Shown one piece after another: positions 1-11,839 of a stretch of 64,000 bases of DNA (positions are counted from its first letter, which is position 1; the number at the start of each line of letters is the position of its first letter). Both the position numbers and the translations under genes were made by a program. The notes beneath the pieces are model-generated. The model was given only the letters and a program-made list of their open reading frames with translations. It searched no databases and was not told the DNA's origin. The DNA lies in contig CM070594.1 in the NCBI GenBank assembly GCA_036346395.1, positions 20,493,385 to 20,557,384 on the forward strand, written 5' to 3'. Origin of the DNA: Hsuehochloa calcarea. Its lineage: Eukaryota; Streptophyta; Magnoliopsida; Poales; Poaceae.

Positions 1-420
1 ATCATATTGAACCTACATTTTATACAAATTATATTTTTTTAAAATATCAAATTGCATGCTTTAATTTCTTATGCAAATGTATGTCAAATGATCCTAAGGT
101 AGTTAAATGCCAACTTGATGATTAAATAATTATTATGTCTTTCCTTTGATAATTGAATCCCCTAATCCTTGTCACTCTAGTAATTATTGTGGTAACTTGC
201 TAGTTATAGTTGTATTTAAGCGTCATGCTAGTCTTGCTTAAGTACCAGGGTATTAACTACCCCAATCATCATCCTTTAAACATAAAAATTGTTTTGGGCA
301 GTCATTGGGGGAAATGACTGGTATGGTTGAGATAATTTGGTTTACAGTCCTCAAACCCCTAAAAACCTGGGCGGATGGTAGGTTGGAGGGTATGTTGTTG
401 GGTACTAATGTAGTCCAAGG
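1..420 (+). mobile_element. Gypsy-type LTR A, first visible part
   Basis: This stretch is closely similar to 31683-32110 inside the 5' LTR of element B, in the same orientation, so it is part of an LTR of the same family. The left end of the LTR lies outside the window. The LTR is interrupted at 421 by a hAT transposon and resumes at 4824. Short open frames here are not preserved in the related copy and are not taken as genes. Confidence 0.75.
413..420. repeat. hAT target-site duplication, left copy
   Basis: The octamer GTCCAAGG directly precedes the hAT element and is repeated exactly at 4824-4831 on its other side. An 8-bp duplication is the hallmark of hAT insertion. Confidence 0.9.
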
Positions 421-883
421 CAGAGATAAAAACCGGCCCCAGAATCGCTTCTATCGGCTACACGGCTTTCTGGGTCCGAGCGGATCTAAAACCTACTAAA
501 TTTTTTTTGGCTCCTTTTGATTCTGCTGCTTTCTCCCATGTGGGCAGCAGCCCCCTCATCCCTTTTTGCTCACTTATTGCTAGTAATTGCCCCCACCCAC
601 TACCATTTGTTTATTTGCTCACTTATTGCCTCCCTCTTGGCCTCTTCCTCCCTCTCATTCCCCATTTCCAAGAGCATCTCTTCCTCTCATTCTCCATTAG
701 CTCAAGCAAGCACTAAGTCACCCATCACAAGCAAGCACAAGGGCAAGCACAAGGAAGCGGGGAGCAAGAAGACAAGCACAAGCAAAGAGTCCGAAAGTTT
801 TTCTACTTATCGAAGTTTTGAGTTCATTGTTTGTAGGGAGTAAGGACTAAGTAGAGATTGTAGTGTAGAAAACCATCTTGAAT

Positions 884-960
884 GCATTTGTGGAGGGTTG
901 CACATTTGGATTACTAGTGGTTAGCATTTGTGGAGGGTTGCACATTTGGATTACTAGTGG
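884..960 (+). repeat. 37-bp perfect direct repeat in the hAT leader
   Basis: Positions 884-920 and 924-960 are identical and separated by three bases, a period of 40. The unit starts GCATTTGTGGAGGG and ends TTACTAGTGG. It lies in the untranslated leader of the hAT element. A recent local duplication is the simplest reading. Confidence 0.9.
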
Positions 961-1228
961 TCATGTGAAAGGCTATAGCATGTTTGTGCGTGTTGTATGC
1001 AAGACCACATAATGCTATCCTTGCATGTTGTGTGAAATTGTGAATCAATGTGTAAGTCCATGCATGTTGTGTATCGGTGTATGCAAGACTACGAATGATA
1101 TCCATTCACAAAACAACATATATGCCTTCAAGAACTCGCATAGCATATATCCATATCGGAAGATGAAATCACTTGTCAATATGATCCATGACTAACAATT
1201 TTCATCACATGTCGGATTATTGTAGGTG

Positions 1229-4034
1229 ATGACTTCTAAATCCATCAATGTTTGGGACCATGGAGAAAGACTAGGAGGTCTTTGGTTGGAAGTGCAGATA
1301 TTGCAATCTAACAAAATCAAAGTGAGGTGTCATCACTTAAAACAACATCTTGCCGGAGACACGGAGATGTTGTTGCTTGCAATGGGGTTCCGCGGAAGTC
1401 CAAGGCTCATCTTGGCAAGTCTTGAAGAAGCGAAGGCAAGAAAGAAATCTCTTCAAGATGAACGATCGCGAATGGAGGAAGCCGCAAGAGAGCACAGAGC
1501 TCGTGGTCCATCATATGAAGATGCATTTGATGATAACGAGGAAATGCAAATGGAATGGGCTCGTGGGAGTCGATAGAGTTACATCGATGCAACAAAGAGC
1601 TAGAGCCAGGTGCGACGCTTGAACATGGTGGTGGTAGTGGAAGTGGTACGGAAGTGGGAGTGGAAAGGGAAGTGGAAGTGGCAGAGGTAGTGGTACAGAA
1701 GCAATGCTTTTTCAAGGATGTTTGGCGTGTCACGACCATGAGAGTTGATCCGATATTTTGCGTGATCGGGCACCCGCCCAACCCGCATTGATACAACACT
1801 TTGCGGAGAAGCAAAGTCAAAACTTGGGAAAATTTGGTCAAAGTGGTTCCATAGTAATGACATTTTGGAGTTAAGGCCGAGTGTCCTTATTTTCGCCGCC
1901 ATCAAAGAGACACAAGAACTTGGCCAAGGGTTCCGTCACCAAGAGGGCATGAAATCGATGGGACATATCTTGATGCCAACGAACAAGAGGTCAAGGAGTA
2001 CGATATCACAGTTCAAAGAAGATGGGACATATATGGGGTCTCTATTATGTGTGATTCTTGGGTGGGCCTACACAAATGAGTATCGTTAACTTTATGTTGT
2101 ATCGCAATGGAAGAATGTTTTTCCATAAGTCGTTGAATGCAATCGTGACATACAAAATGACTTTTTGTACCGTGAGATTCGTAGAGTTGTGGAAGAAGTT
2201 GGAGTTAAACATGTCATGCAGATTGTGACCGATAATGGTGCGAACTACAAGAAAGCATGCCAACTGTAATTGAAGAGTACCCAACTTTAGTCTGGCGACC
2301 ATGTGCGGCGCACACCGTCAACCTCATGTTGAAGGATATTGGTCGATTCGAGGAGGTTGATGCAATTGTCAAGGCGCTAAGAGGATTTGTTTGCCTATAC
2401 AACCACGATCGCCTCCATAATGAAATGCGCCAACAAATTGGAGGGAGATAGTTCGTCCAAACGCCACAAGGTTTGGAACCACATTCATTTTCTTGAAAAG
2501 TTTTAGGATAGAAAAGCAAAGTTCACGAAGTGGATGGTGTCAGATGTATGGAGCTCCAACAATTTGAGCACGACCGAGGAAGGAGAATATATGTATTCCT
2601 GCTTCACAAGTAGACAATGGTGGTCCAATATGGATTGGGTCATAAAATTGGTAGAACCAATTTACCGACTACTCGATATGTCGACCAATGTAAACTCGCA
2701 GCGATGGGTGAATGGTTGAAAAGACGCACGAACTCAATTTCAACTTCAAGACGCATCGAAGAAGATGATGCCACTTATTGTCGTGTCATAAAGATTGTTA
2801 ATAGGAGAATTGCAATGATGAAGGACCGCACGTACATAGTTCCAGGCAAGTTCATAGTTTCCTAAATCCAAATAAATATCACATATTTGTTGTATTTTTT
2901 TCTAACTCTCTAAGTGTGTTTGTTTGCACAAAGATCGCTGTTGAACCCGCAGACCGCTTCTATAATGTAGGAAGAATCCACCCTCGCCGCTTCCCCGACA
3001 ATGGCGATTCAAAGACTAGCCGATACACCCGAGGACGCTTGAAGTGTGCTCTAGGCGAGCTAGAACAATACCGTGAATCGGCGAGGTTTATTTGCTTCCA
3101 ATGAGGCTCACATGAGTGCTAGTCGTCATTCTGCGCAGTAGGTTGTTATGAACATACATATACATGGAAAATGACCCATCACTATTAGTTTAACACAAAT
3201 TTTATGTTACTTGTAGCTACATGGTGGATGACGTTTGGAGCGCAGACACCGACATTAACAAAATATGCCTTATGGATTGTCTCGCAATGTGTTTCGTCCA
3301 AAGGATGTGAACGAAATTGGAGCACATTTGCATTGGTACATACACAATTGAGGAACCGTCTTGGATACAAGAAACTACATAAACTCGTATGTCCACTACA
3401 ACTGAGGCTCCGCTTGCAAGAGCATGAGACTAGAAATGAAGATAGGGATGTAGATCCTTTTGGCGATCTAATCAATGCCACTCTGTACGACAGAGAGAAC
3501 CCAATCCACGAGTGGCTTGATAGCTCCATGATACAATCAGAGCCCCTACTAGACGAGGAAGGTGAGCCCCCCATGCCATCTACAGTTGTAGTTGATGCTA
3601 TCCCCCGAAAGGAATTGAATAAAGCACTAGATGATGAACCATTGAAGCAGTGGGCAAAGAAAAATATTGGCAAGAGTCATCTTGGGAAAAGGAAATATTG
3701 TAGCCAACCAATCAAAATTGGTCAAGACTTTGCCTCACTTACACAAACAGGGAAACAAGTGCCTGACAGGAAGAAGAAAAAGGCCATTGAGGAGGATATT
3801 GTGGCAAGCGACGAAGAAACAGAAAGTCCGCCATCTGATGAAGTCCAGTACCAAGAGTCTGGTGATAGTAGCTCTCCGTCGTCCGATGATGGTGCTGATG
3901 GTGGGATCGCCATGATGCGAGGCAAGACCAACCATTGGAATTCACATGCGAGCAAAACTTCACGCATGCTACTCGGGATGAAGACCACGGTTGTCATGCT
4001 TCAAAACAATATCATAAGACCTACACGAGGGTAA
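1229..4034 (+). pseudogene. Degenerate hAT transposase
   Basis: The product would bind the transposon ends and cut DNA in the nucleus. The first block (1229-1576) has a BED-like zinc-finger remnant ending in HHLKQHLAGD. A DUF659-type block (about 1865-2300) follows, including MCDSWVG and VTDNGANYKKA spread over different frames. The best piece (3204-4034) has the hAT C-terminal dimerisation signature, with CERNWSTFALVHTQLRNRLG near 3307-3366, then a long acidic Ser/Asp/Glu tail (about 3790-3910). Stops and frame changes break the gene at several points. Introns account for some gaps, for example about 2865-2930, but not all. It is related to plant hAT proteins with DUF659; no finer assignment is made. 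Confidence 0.8.
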
Positions 4035-4823
4035 GGGTCGCCAAAAGATCAATCTCACCACATGACTCTTCTTCCTATGAATCGCATGCTAGCTCAAGAT
4101 CCACTTGACTTACGGACGCCGAGATGTCAATCTATTGCCTTCGAGATGATTCTCATTTGTCCTGACGTCTCTTCCGATCCTAGTTTCCATTACGGCCTTG
4201 TGTCCTTCAATACCAATGCCGAACGCTACCGTGGGTCGAACCCACATATTACCAACAACTTTACAATCATTGGTTACAATATGCACACGAAACACACACT
4301 TGGGATCAATACAAGGCTCACCTAGCACAATTTGAAGGACTTATACTCTATGATAACAACGACTACATTGCACAACCTTCGCTTCTCGACAATGTATTGG
4401 TATGAATTACTTCTCATTATTGTTTTTGTATGCTAGTCAAGCTATCGCTCATTATCATTAGCTTATGTTTTTATTGTGTTACATGCTTTAGAATACTTGG
4501 ACGAGAGGATCGCTTCAGAGAGTGAAGCAACCAAGGATGACTTTTTATGTACATCTTGAAACATTTTCCCATTAATATTTGCATTATTCTAAATTTAAAT
4601 TTCATAATTACCATTTTCCCCAAATTCCGGTTTTCCTTTTTCCTTTGTCGATCACACGGTACGCAGAATCGTCCGCTATCGGCTTCGTAAAATTTGGAGT
4701 TCAAAAAATCAAAATTTGAATTCGGCCTGGTTTTTTTTGAAATTTCCAGAATCGCAGTGTAATCCCACGAATTCATCGCTATCGCGTAGGTATTTCAACC
4801 CAGAGCTTAGATTTGGATCCCTG

Positions 4824-6154
4824 GTCCAAGGTATGTTGGTATGTGGATGACACGTGGAATGGACCGCCTAGATAACTTTAAGGACTTAATCCTGTGATGA
4901 TCTCTCAATGTAAAACAGTACAACCACAAGTCTAATAATGGTAACGACCTGGCTAAATAATTGATGCTCATCTGTACGCGTTGCACCATTGAAGGACTCG
5001 CTTCGCCGTGAGCCTCCGGGGTGGGTTGGGGTGTACGACTTACGGGTCTTTGTGAGCGAAAGCCGTATAGCGCAAGAGGGGGTCTGGGTTTGATGGGTCT
5101 CCATGAGCGTAACCCTACTCAGGTGAAACCTTAGCGGGTGTAGCAAATACTGAGGGATGCCTTGTAAAGGCCTTACGGTAATCTCCCTTGATTCACATAT
5201 CCAAGAAAATGTGTGTATATATCAAGACGATTATCTCTTGTGGGTAAAGTGTACAGCCTTTGCAGATGAATAAACTGTTCGAACAATCCGTGCCTACGGT
5301 TACGGGCGGACATGAGAACTTACAAGAGTTAGTTCTATTTATAAAAACTTTATGGGTGGGGTGAATGATGTGTCAGGCTCACCCAGCTCTTGTTTTGGAT
5401 CATTCCTGGGTAGTCTTACCCAGTGTGGATATTAGGTGGATGTAACCATCATAAAAAATAAACATAAGGTGGAGGTAACCTCTGATGTTATTAATATTGC
5501 ACAATTATTCTCTTTAAGAAAATGTGAATTAGTTCAAAATGCTAAGTGATAGGACTTTATAACTATTGTAGATAAAAATGTTGTTTTGCGCAAATAAAAG
5601 AACCCGAGCCAATCCTTGTTAAGCCTAGCATGTATACTATTGCATTTTGCGTGTTGGCTCGCGAGCACGGAAGTTGTACTCATCCTCGCTCTTTTCCCAA
5701 CCCTCAGAACTCGTGGATCATGGAGATTATGCCTACTACGAGGATCAAGGTGCCGATGGTCAAGGCAATGACGAAGAATAGTTTAGTTCCTTAGTCTAGG
5801 TCTCGCCAAAGTCTAGCTGACTCCGCCGGTGTTTGCGTACAACCAGTATCGTGAATATCGGTCGTACACAAGCTACCCCAGTCGCTTGCCTGTGGAAAGA
5901 CGTGCACTACCATTTTGCTTCCGCTACTGTTTCTGCATTTTATGTAATGAACTCATCTGGCATGTACGACCCCTTTTGTAAACCCGACCGGATACGGTCT
6001 ATTTGAACTCTAATGTTTGTAATATCATGTATGGTTCGGTCTACGATATGTATAAAATGATTCAGCAATGTATCATGTGAGTGCTACCTACTGATCCAGG
6101 GAGTAGCGCGATGTTTTAACAGAGGATTCTGGATTATGAAATCCGGGTCCGACA
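4824..6154 (+). mobile_element. Gypsy-type LTR A, second part with 3' end
   Basis: This is the continuation of LTR A after the hAT insertion, starting with the second copy of the hAT target duplication. It aligns along its length with 32110-33425 in the 5' LTR of element B and ends with the same GGGTCCGACA at 6145-6154. No primer-binding site follows, and copia coding sequence starts at once. This is therefore the 3' LTR of an element extending left, or a solo LTR. The visible LTR totals about 1.75 kb. Confidence 0.8.
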
Positions 6155-7567
6155 ACAATCACCTTCGCTGTTTTGGCTATGTCTACTTCGTACTTCTTCC
6201 ACCTTGTGAGCGCACCAAGCTAACTGCTCAGTCAGTTGAATGTGTTTTTTTAGCTACAATCTTGAGTATAAGGGTTATTGCTGCTACATCCATGTTGCTC
6301 GCCGGGTGAATCTCACGGGATGTCACCTTCGATGAGTCCTGACCTTACTATCCTCTCCCCCTACTGTCAGCTCAGATTCTCTTGTTGAGTCGATCTCATT
6401 TCTGACTTTTCCTGACCCTTAGCTTTACACTTTGTTTCACTTCCGCCTCGACTTTCTTTGTTTCCCTCTCCTTCGGCTCCACCTGTTCCCTCTCATCTGG
6501 AGGTTCCTTCCAGCTCTTTTGTTGAGATTCCACCTTTTCCTCTACATTACTCTCGCTGTCCTCGGCCTACTCCTTCTCCAGTTGAGCCTCCGTCCTTGCT
6601 GGGCCTTATTCCCAATTCGTCTTCTCCGTGAGTGGCAGCTCGCGATGTTTGAGGAGATTACTGCTTTGGAGCGTACTGGCACTTGGGATCTTGTGCCTTT
6701 ACCTGCGCGTGTCACTCCTATCACGTGCATGTGAGTTTACAAGATCACGGCCCGCTCGGATGGCTCTCTTGAGTGCTACAAGGCTCGTGTTGTGAAGTGT
6801 GGTTTTCAATAGGAGCATAGTCGTGACTACAATAAAACCTTCGCTTCTGTCGCCCACATGACCACTGTTCGCATTCTTTTTGTTGTGGCCTCTGTTCGAC
6901 AGTTGCCCATCTCTCATCTGGATGTTAAGAATGCCTTTTTCAATGACGAGCTGTGTGAGGAGGTATACATGTAGCCGCCCCCTGGGTATTATGTCTCTGA
7001 TGGTATGGTTTGTCGCCTTCGTCACTCTCTTGATGGGCTCAAGCAAGCCCCTCGTGCTTGGTTTGGCCGCTTCTCCCTTGTTGTCACTACTGCCGGCTTC
7101 TCTGCCAGTGATCACGACCCTTCTCTATGTGGATGATATGACTATTACTGGGGATGACTCTCAGTATATTGATTTTGTGAATGATCGTCTCAGTGAGTAG
7201 TTCTTGATGTCTGATTTGTGTCCTCTTCGATACTTCCTTAGGATTGAGGTCACTTCTACGCCTGAGGGCTGCTACGTCTCCCAAGAGAAGTACATTTAGG
7301 ATATCCTTGATCACTGATTCCTCTCTTATCAGACAATACTGATGCGATTAGCATTACTCGAGATCCAATGAAGCATGAGCTCACAACACACATTAGAGTA
7401 GATGCTTCGTGCATGAGATCGCAGGTGCAAGATCAAGTTATTGTTCTTCAGTATGTGCTTTCGGATCTTTAGTTAGCATATTTCTTCACTAAGGCACAGA
7501 CTAGAATTCAGCACAACTTCTACCTCTCCAAACTTAGTATTGATGATCCACCATGAGTTTGAGAGGG
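6155..7567 (+). pseudogene. Ty1/copia pol fragment (integrase end, reverse transcriptase)
   Basis: This is a decayed copia polyprotein. Its start, just after LTR A, encodes the end of integrase (CFGYV-like, then a CERTKL-like motif). The reverse transcriptase follows from about 6640 with MFEEITALERTGTWDLVPL, LDVKNAFFNDEL (about 6920-6955), LDGLKQAPRAWFG (about 7030-7070) and the catalytic YVDD at 7126-7137. RNase H traces reach about 7540. Several in-frame stops and small frameshifts rule out function. The sequence upstream of the integrase end is outside the window, displaced by the LTR A element. The purine-rich tract GAGTTTGAGAGGG at 7555-7567 is the expected polypurine primer before the 3' LTR. 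Confidence 0.82.
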
Positions 7568-7682
7568 TGTTAGATGTTAGATATATTTCTTGTATAGGAT
7601 ATTCTTCGCATATTTACCTACACATGTAATATGTTTATTTTGGTTTTTGACTCTTTGGAATAGATCAGGGTTCGTTCCAACA
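7568..7682 (+). mobile_element. Short 3' LTR of the copia element
   Basis: The segment begins TGTTAGATGTTAG directly after the polypurine tract and ends CCAACA, giving TG...CA borders and about 115 bases. Such short LTRs beginning TGTTAGATAT occur in copia elements. The 3' border is judged only from the TG...CA rule, because the 5' LTR is outside the window. Confidence 0.55.
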
Positions 7683-8590
7683 GTTGCTAGAGTGTGCTAT
7701 CTGTACGGCCAAAGAGTTTCATGGTTGTTTACACGCCTATCATTAACAGATATTCATCATTAGCGATTTTGAATCAACACATCCAGTTCTACTGTGTTTT
7801 GGATTTGTCAGTTGAGTCCTCAATGAATCACATACATGAATATGTTGTTGTGTGGTATATCAATAAATGGCTAATGTAACTAGCTGGTTGTTGCTTTTGT
7901 TTCTACAGTAACAATGCTGTTTATGGAAGGGACCAAGTTCAAATCTAACAGTGATGACAGGTTTTCGTGGCGGCGCTTTACTTAAATATGCTGGTAAGGC
8001 AGATTATTAGATTATACCTTCAAAAGGAATCGTAAAACTGCAGCGCCCTCTCCATATCCAAAGGATTGTAAATTTGCTAATGAAGTTCGTGCCTTTTACA
8101 TTCATGGGTGGTTGGTTGATATGATAGCAAAGGTTTGGAATTTTGGCAGAACACCTGAGGCTTTAGTAATATTCGGTGGGCGTTGGTAGTACAAGCTTCC
8201 CTGGTAGGAGCTATTGCTTTGTTTGTGCCCCATTATATGTATTTGATTACAACTATAGAAATTAGAACAGTTTCTAATGAATTAATTATAAGTAAATTTT
8301 CGTGTGTGACTTGTATGTATGTACCCTGTGCTTTCAGCTGTCTCTATGTTCCTATGTTGATCTGATGTATATGCTTATTCCTAATGTACAGTTTACTACT
8401 TTTGGAAGGTACTGGTCTGAAACTTTCACAGGCTGAGGAGCTTAATATGGTAAATTCTCGAAGTAAATTTCATCACAGGTCCCCTGTTATTTATTCAGAA
8501 AACCTCAAGTGGAAGTTCAGGTACCTTGCTGATAGACCTAATTAAAATTGAGTAAGGAATGCTGACCTGTGGTGAGATTAACTGATGCGG
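7683..8590. other. Unassigned sequence with an exon-like stretch
   Basis: I recognise no gene here. Around 8030-8190 one plus-strand frame stays open for about 45 codons, encoding NEVRAFYIHGWLVDMIAKVW, and a splice-acceptor-like GTTTCTACAG lies at about 7900. This may be a captured or relic exon of a host gene, but the match is to nothing I can name. The rest is AT-rich without clear signals. Confidence 0.3.
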
Positions 8591-8599
8591 ACTGAAGCT

Positions 8600-9750
8600 T
8601 TGATAACAAATGATGTGGATTAAATCTCGAGATCATATTAAATCCTATAAATTGCATGATCTTTCACGTTGGAACATTAGCAAAAGTGTAGTAGCACTCA
8701 TGTGGTCGTGTAGTAACATGACGTCCTTTGTGCAATAATACTCTGACGATGGTGTAGTAACATAATATTTTTCGTGTAGTAACACTCCAGCGGTGGTGTA
8801 GTAACGAGCTTGATAATATGGTTGAATCGCACTAGATCAATCGAGAACCAAAGTAGAAGAGATCAGCCGTGAACAACGGATTGATCACGAATGAGAAGAT
8901 TGAATCGTATTGATTCAGTGGACAATCTCAAGAACAATACACCTTGATCTGCTCCAACTCTCGCAAAACCTAGATAGAAAAACCTTAACACACGAGGAAC
9001 AAACCCTAACAATACTAGGCCTAAACACACATATGTGTTCAACTCATAATTCAACTTTGCTCCTTTCAACGAGCACACTCCCTAGCCTTTACAGGCGAGG
9101 TACTATCACACATCAGCCCGAAGGGCCGATTCCAAACACTTGCAGCAAAAGAATGATGTAAACCGACCCTAATTCGGCTTCGGCCAAAACCAAGGCTCGC
9201 AAGCCTAACATGACTCAACAGCAAATAAAAATGTGTACGATTCCTGATCCGTTGGTGCAACTTCTGTTCTCTGATTGCCTTCGGTTTGGTAGGTGGCCCC
9301 AGCCAAGTGCACACTAAGAAAGGATATCACGTACATGAAGAAAAACATGCGCTTGCAGAGCTGCACCAGCCCTAGTCAAGTCCAACGGACTAAAAATTAT
9401 CTTCCCGTTGTTTGCTTGATTCCCTCCGTTCTTATCCCCTAAAGTATCTCTAACAAAGGCAACAATGCAGGACTCCTGATTTTGTTTGGCTTGTAATTGA
9501 CCTAGCAAATATTCTTCTCGGATTGTTGGAGACGAGTAACAAAAGAACTCTAAATATTCCAACCCAACCCTCTAAATATTCCTTCCCAACCCTCGCACAA
9601 AGTTACAAATAGTCCGAATTGATCCCCTGGTTAGAAACGTGCGCAATATGGATTTCTGTTGGGATAGTAGTCGTGGTTGCATTATTTACTCCAGATTTTT
9701 GTACAACTTGGGTTGATGTCCTAAAATACCAGCTTCACTGACCTGCTATT
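8600..9750 (-). mobile_element. Possible copia-type LTR remnant, minus orientation
   Basis: The plus strand at about 8593-8611 reads GAAGCTTTGATAACA, a degraded reverse complement of the plant retroelement primer-binding site TGGTATCAGAGC. It is followed by TGATGTGG, a possible LTR border. About 1.1 kb of non-coding sequence follows, rich in AACCCTA-like phrases. The right border was not found. This is a weak call. Confidence 0.25.
8684..8810 (+). repeat. Degenerate tandem repeats with GTGTAGTAAC core
   Basis: The core GTGTAGTAAC or a one-base variant recurs about five times at spacings near 22 bases (one interval is about double), with variable fill between. It is non-coding and forms a short minisatellite-like patch. 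Confidence 0.6.
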
Positions 9751-9820
9751 ATACTTCTGTCCTTGGCTGCACTATTAAGTAGTCAAAATGTGTATTGTGG
9801 ATGACAATAGTGGTAAAACA

Positions 9821-10847
9821 CACTACCGGAGACAGCGTCTTTGTCGAGTGCCACAGCCTTTGCCGAGTGCTTTTTCTCGGGCACTCGGCAAAGAGGCTAT
9901 TTGCCGAGTGCCATATAGAAAGCACTCGGCAAACATCTGGCACTCGGCAAATACATGGTTTGCCGAGTGCCGAGCACTCGGCAAAACATTACACTCGGCA
10001 AAGGGCACCGCCGTTAAGGGCCGGCAGCCGCCGTTAACCCTTTGCCGAGTGTCTTCTCGTGACACTCGGCAAAGAGGCCCCTTTGCCGAGTGTCATTTTT
10101 TGACACTCGGCAAACCATATTTTTTTCTCCCACTTTTCACCTCCAAACTTTTTCTGCGGTCCTCATACAATACCTGGTACTCCATGTTCCAATGTGGCAC
10201 ATTTGTCAGACTTGTTCTATATTTCTTTAATTTATTTAAATTAATTGAATTTTCTTGGATAATTCAAATTATAACTGCTAGTCATTCGAATAATGAATGG
10301 AAAATTGATATTCATGTTATTTAGTATAATGTGAGGTCAGTAACTCAGAATGCATCACCAATTTCGAACATCTTGTTCACGAAACATGACCACGAACTTG
10401 CGATCGAGTTGTTTTTAAATTGTATAAAAAGCAAACGAAGTCCGAAAATCATGAAACTTGGGAAGATGTCATGATATCATATGTGGAGGCTGTGATAAAA
10501 ATTTGAGAAGGTTTCGCGCAAGTTGTCACGTACGATGCTTGCAAACATTAAAAAAACAGAAGCATACGTGACAACTTCTTCGGAGATTCTTCGCGCAGTC
10601 CGTTCTGGCACTCGGCAAACCACGCCGTTACCGTGTTCTCACCGTCCACCACCTTTTTTTTGCCGAGTGTCGCTTCGGCACTCGGCAAATAGTGCTCGAT
10701 GAAAAGCACTAAGAAAGAGCTTTTGCCGTCGTAAACTATGCCGTGTGAGCTATGCCGTGGGTGGCACTCGGCAAAGACTTTGCCGAGTGTTTCTCGTGCT
10801 TTGCCGAGTGCCACCGGCACTCGGCAAAGCTGCTGAGCCCGGTAGTC
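9821..10847. mobile_element. Non-autonomous CACTA element with TTTGCCGAGTG subterminal repeats
   Basis: The left end is CACTACCGGAGACAGCG and the right end is CTGCTGAGCCCGGTAGT, imperfect inverted copies. Both ends are packed with TTTGCCGAGTG and its complement CACTCGGCAAA (9835-10110 and about 10605-10830), the subterminal transposase-binding pattern of grass CACTA elements. The middle 500 bases are AT-rich and non-coding. The last base at 10847 is C where G is expected, and no exact 3-bp duplication was found. Open frames of up to 178 codons here only reflect the repeats. The element depends on a transposase made elsewhere. Confidence 0.82.
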
Positions 10848-11839
10848 AACTTGGTGCTGTTCATATTGACTCCCACCCCTACTGGTTGACTTCATTGGGT
10901 TTCGCCTCATTGTTTCATAGGTCTTATTTTTTGTTGGTGGAATGTCGCCATTGTTATCGAATAAGTTGTTTGTGTTTCCTTCAAATCCGAACCAGGCAAA
11001 CCTGATTTTTATGTAGTGTCGTGTACTCATGCTGAGGTGCTGACATAGAGAATCAGGGTTTCAACGGAGATCTGTTTATCAGCATCTCATCAATAGTTTG
11101 TCTTTGAATGCCTGGGATTCAAGACGTGTACCTGCTAGCAATATTAAATAGTTATGTTCTACTCTCTGCATTTTCGGTGACTGAATTTTATCTAACTGTC
11201 GATCCTGTTTGCAGTGTGCTTCCAGTAATTGTTTTGGGGTTCGATAAAATTTCCGAAATGATATGGTTTTCCATGGTTATGGCATGGAAGCCGTGATGGT
11301 AAGTTATTCAGTAACTAGGGTTGCTCCGGCAATGGTCAGTCCAAAGTTCAATTTTATGCATACATATGTAATGTTCTCTATATTAGGCATTTGCTCTTTT
11401 AGTCTTTTTGTCTGTTATAATTGACTGGATTTCTTACTTCAGCATTTTTTAAGTTACGGACACACATAGAAAGATCTGCATTTGTCAAACCTTATGCAAG
11501 AACAATTAATGCAGTACATAACAGAAAGAGAAGTAGAACACATAGCTTTTTTGTACATATATAAGTTTTCTCAATAATCCAACAAAAGGTAGCTATACCA
11601 CTCCAAGAGCACACAACGGGACTAACTGCATGAAGCTATGCACACGCACAAGACTCAAAAGGAACCTATATTTCTCAAATGTTATACATGACAAACAGCC
11701 AGACCAGACACATGTATCGGATGAGGTACATATGTAACCTTACTAGCCAGGCAGCCAGCTAGTTAATTATATCACCATCAGGAGTAGCTAGCAATGTGAT
11801 AGCTAGCTAGGTTCACAATCTAACACTTCTGAGACAATC
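10848..11839. other. 3' flank and untranslated region of the GPAT gene
   Basis: No gene or repeat border was identified. The part nearest 11839 must hold the 3' untranslated region of the minus-strand GPAT gene. No clear AATAAA signal was seen on the minus strand, so the transcript end is not placed. The short open frame at 11108-11296 has no recognisable features. Confidence 0.4.

Larger units (their letters stand above)
421..4823 (+). mobile_element. hAT-superfamily DNA transposon inserted in LTR A
   Basis: The element starts CAGAGAT and ends ATCCCTG (reverse complement CAGGGAT), giving short imperfect terminal inverted repeats. It is bracketed by the perfect 8-bp duplication GTCCAAGG. Removing it and one duplication copy rejoins a continuous LTR that aligns with the LTR of element B. 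Inside are remnants of a transposase with zinc-finger, DUF659 and dimerisation regions. About 800 bases before the coding part hold a pyrimidine-rich leader and a 37-bp direct repeat. The coding part has several stops and frameshifts, so this copy is probably not autonomous. Confidence 0.88.

Noticed and set aside
9835..10100. Open frames of up to 178 codons across 9788-10324
   Set aside because: The frames come from the TTTGCCGAGTG repeat array; the encoded repeats are not protein-like.
11001..11018. GTAGTG at 11013-11018 as the right end of the small CACTA element
   Set aside because: The segment at 10824-10847 is a better inverted copy of the left end and lies directly after the last CACTCGGCAAA repeats.
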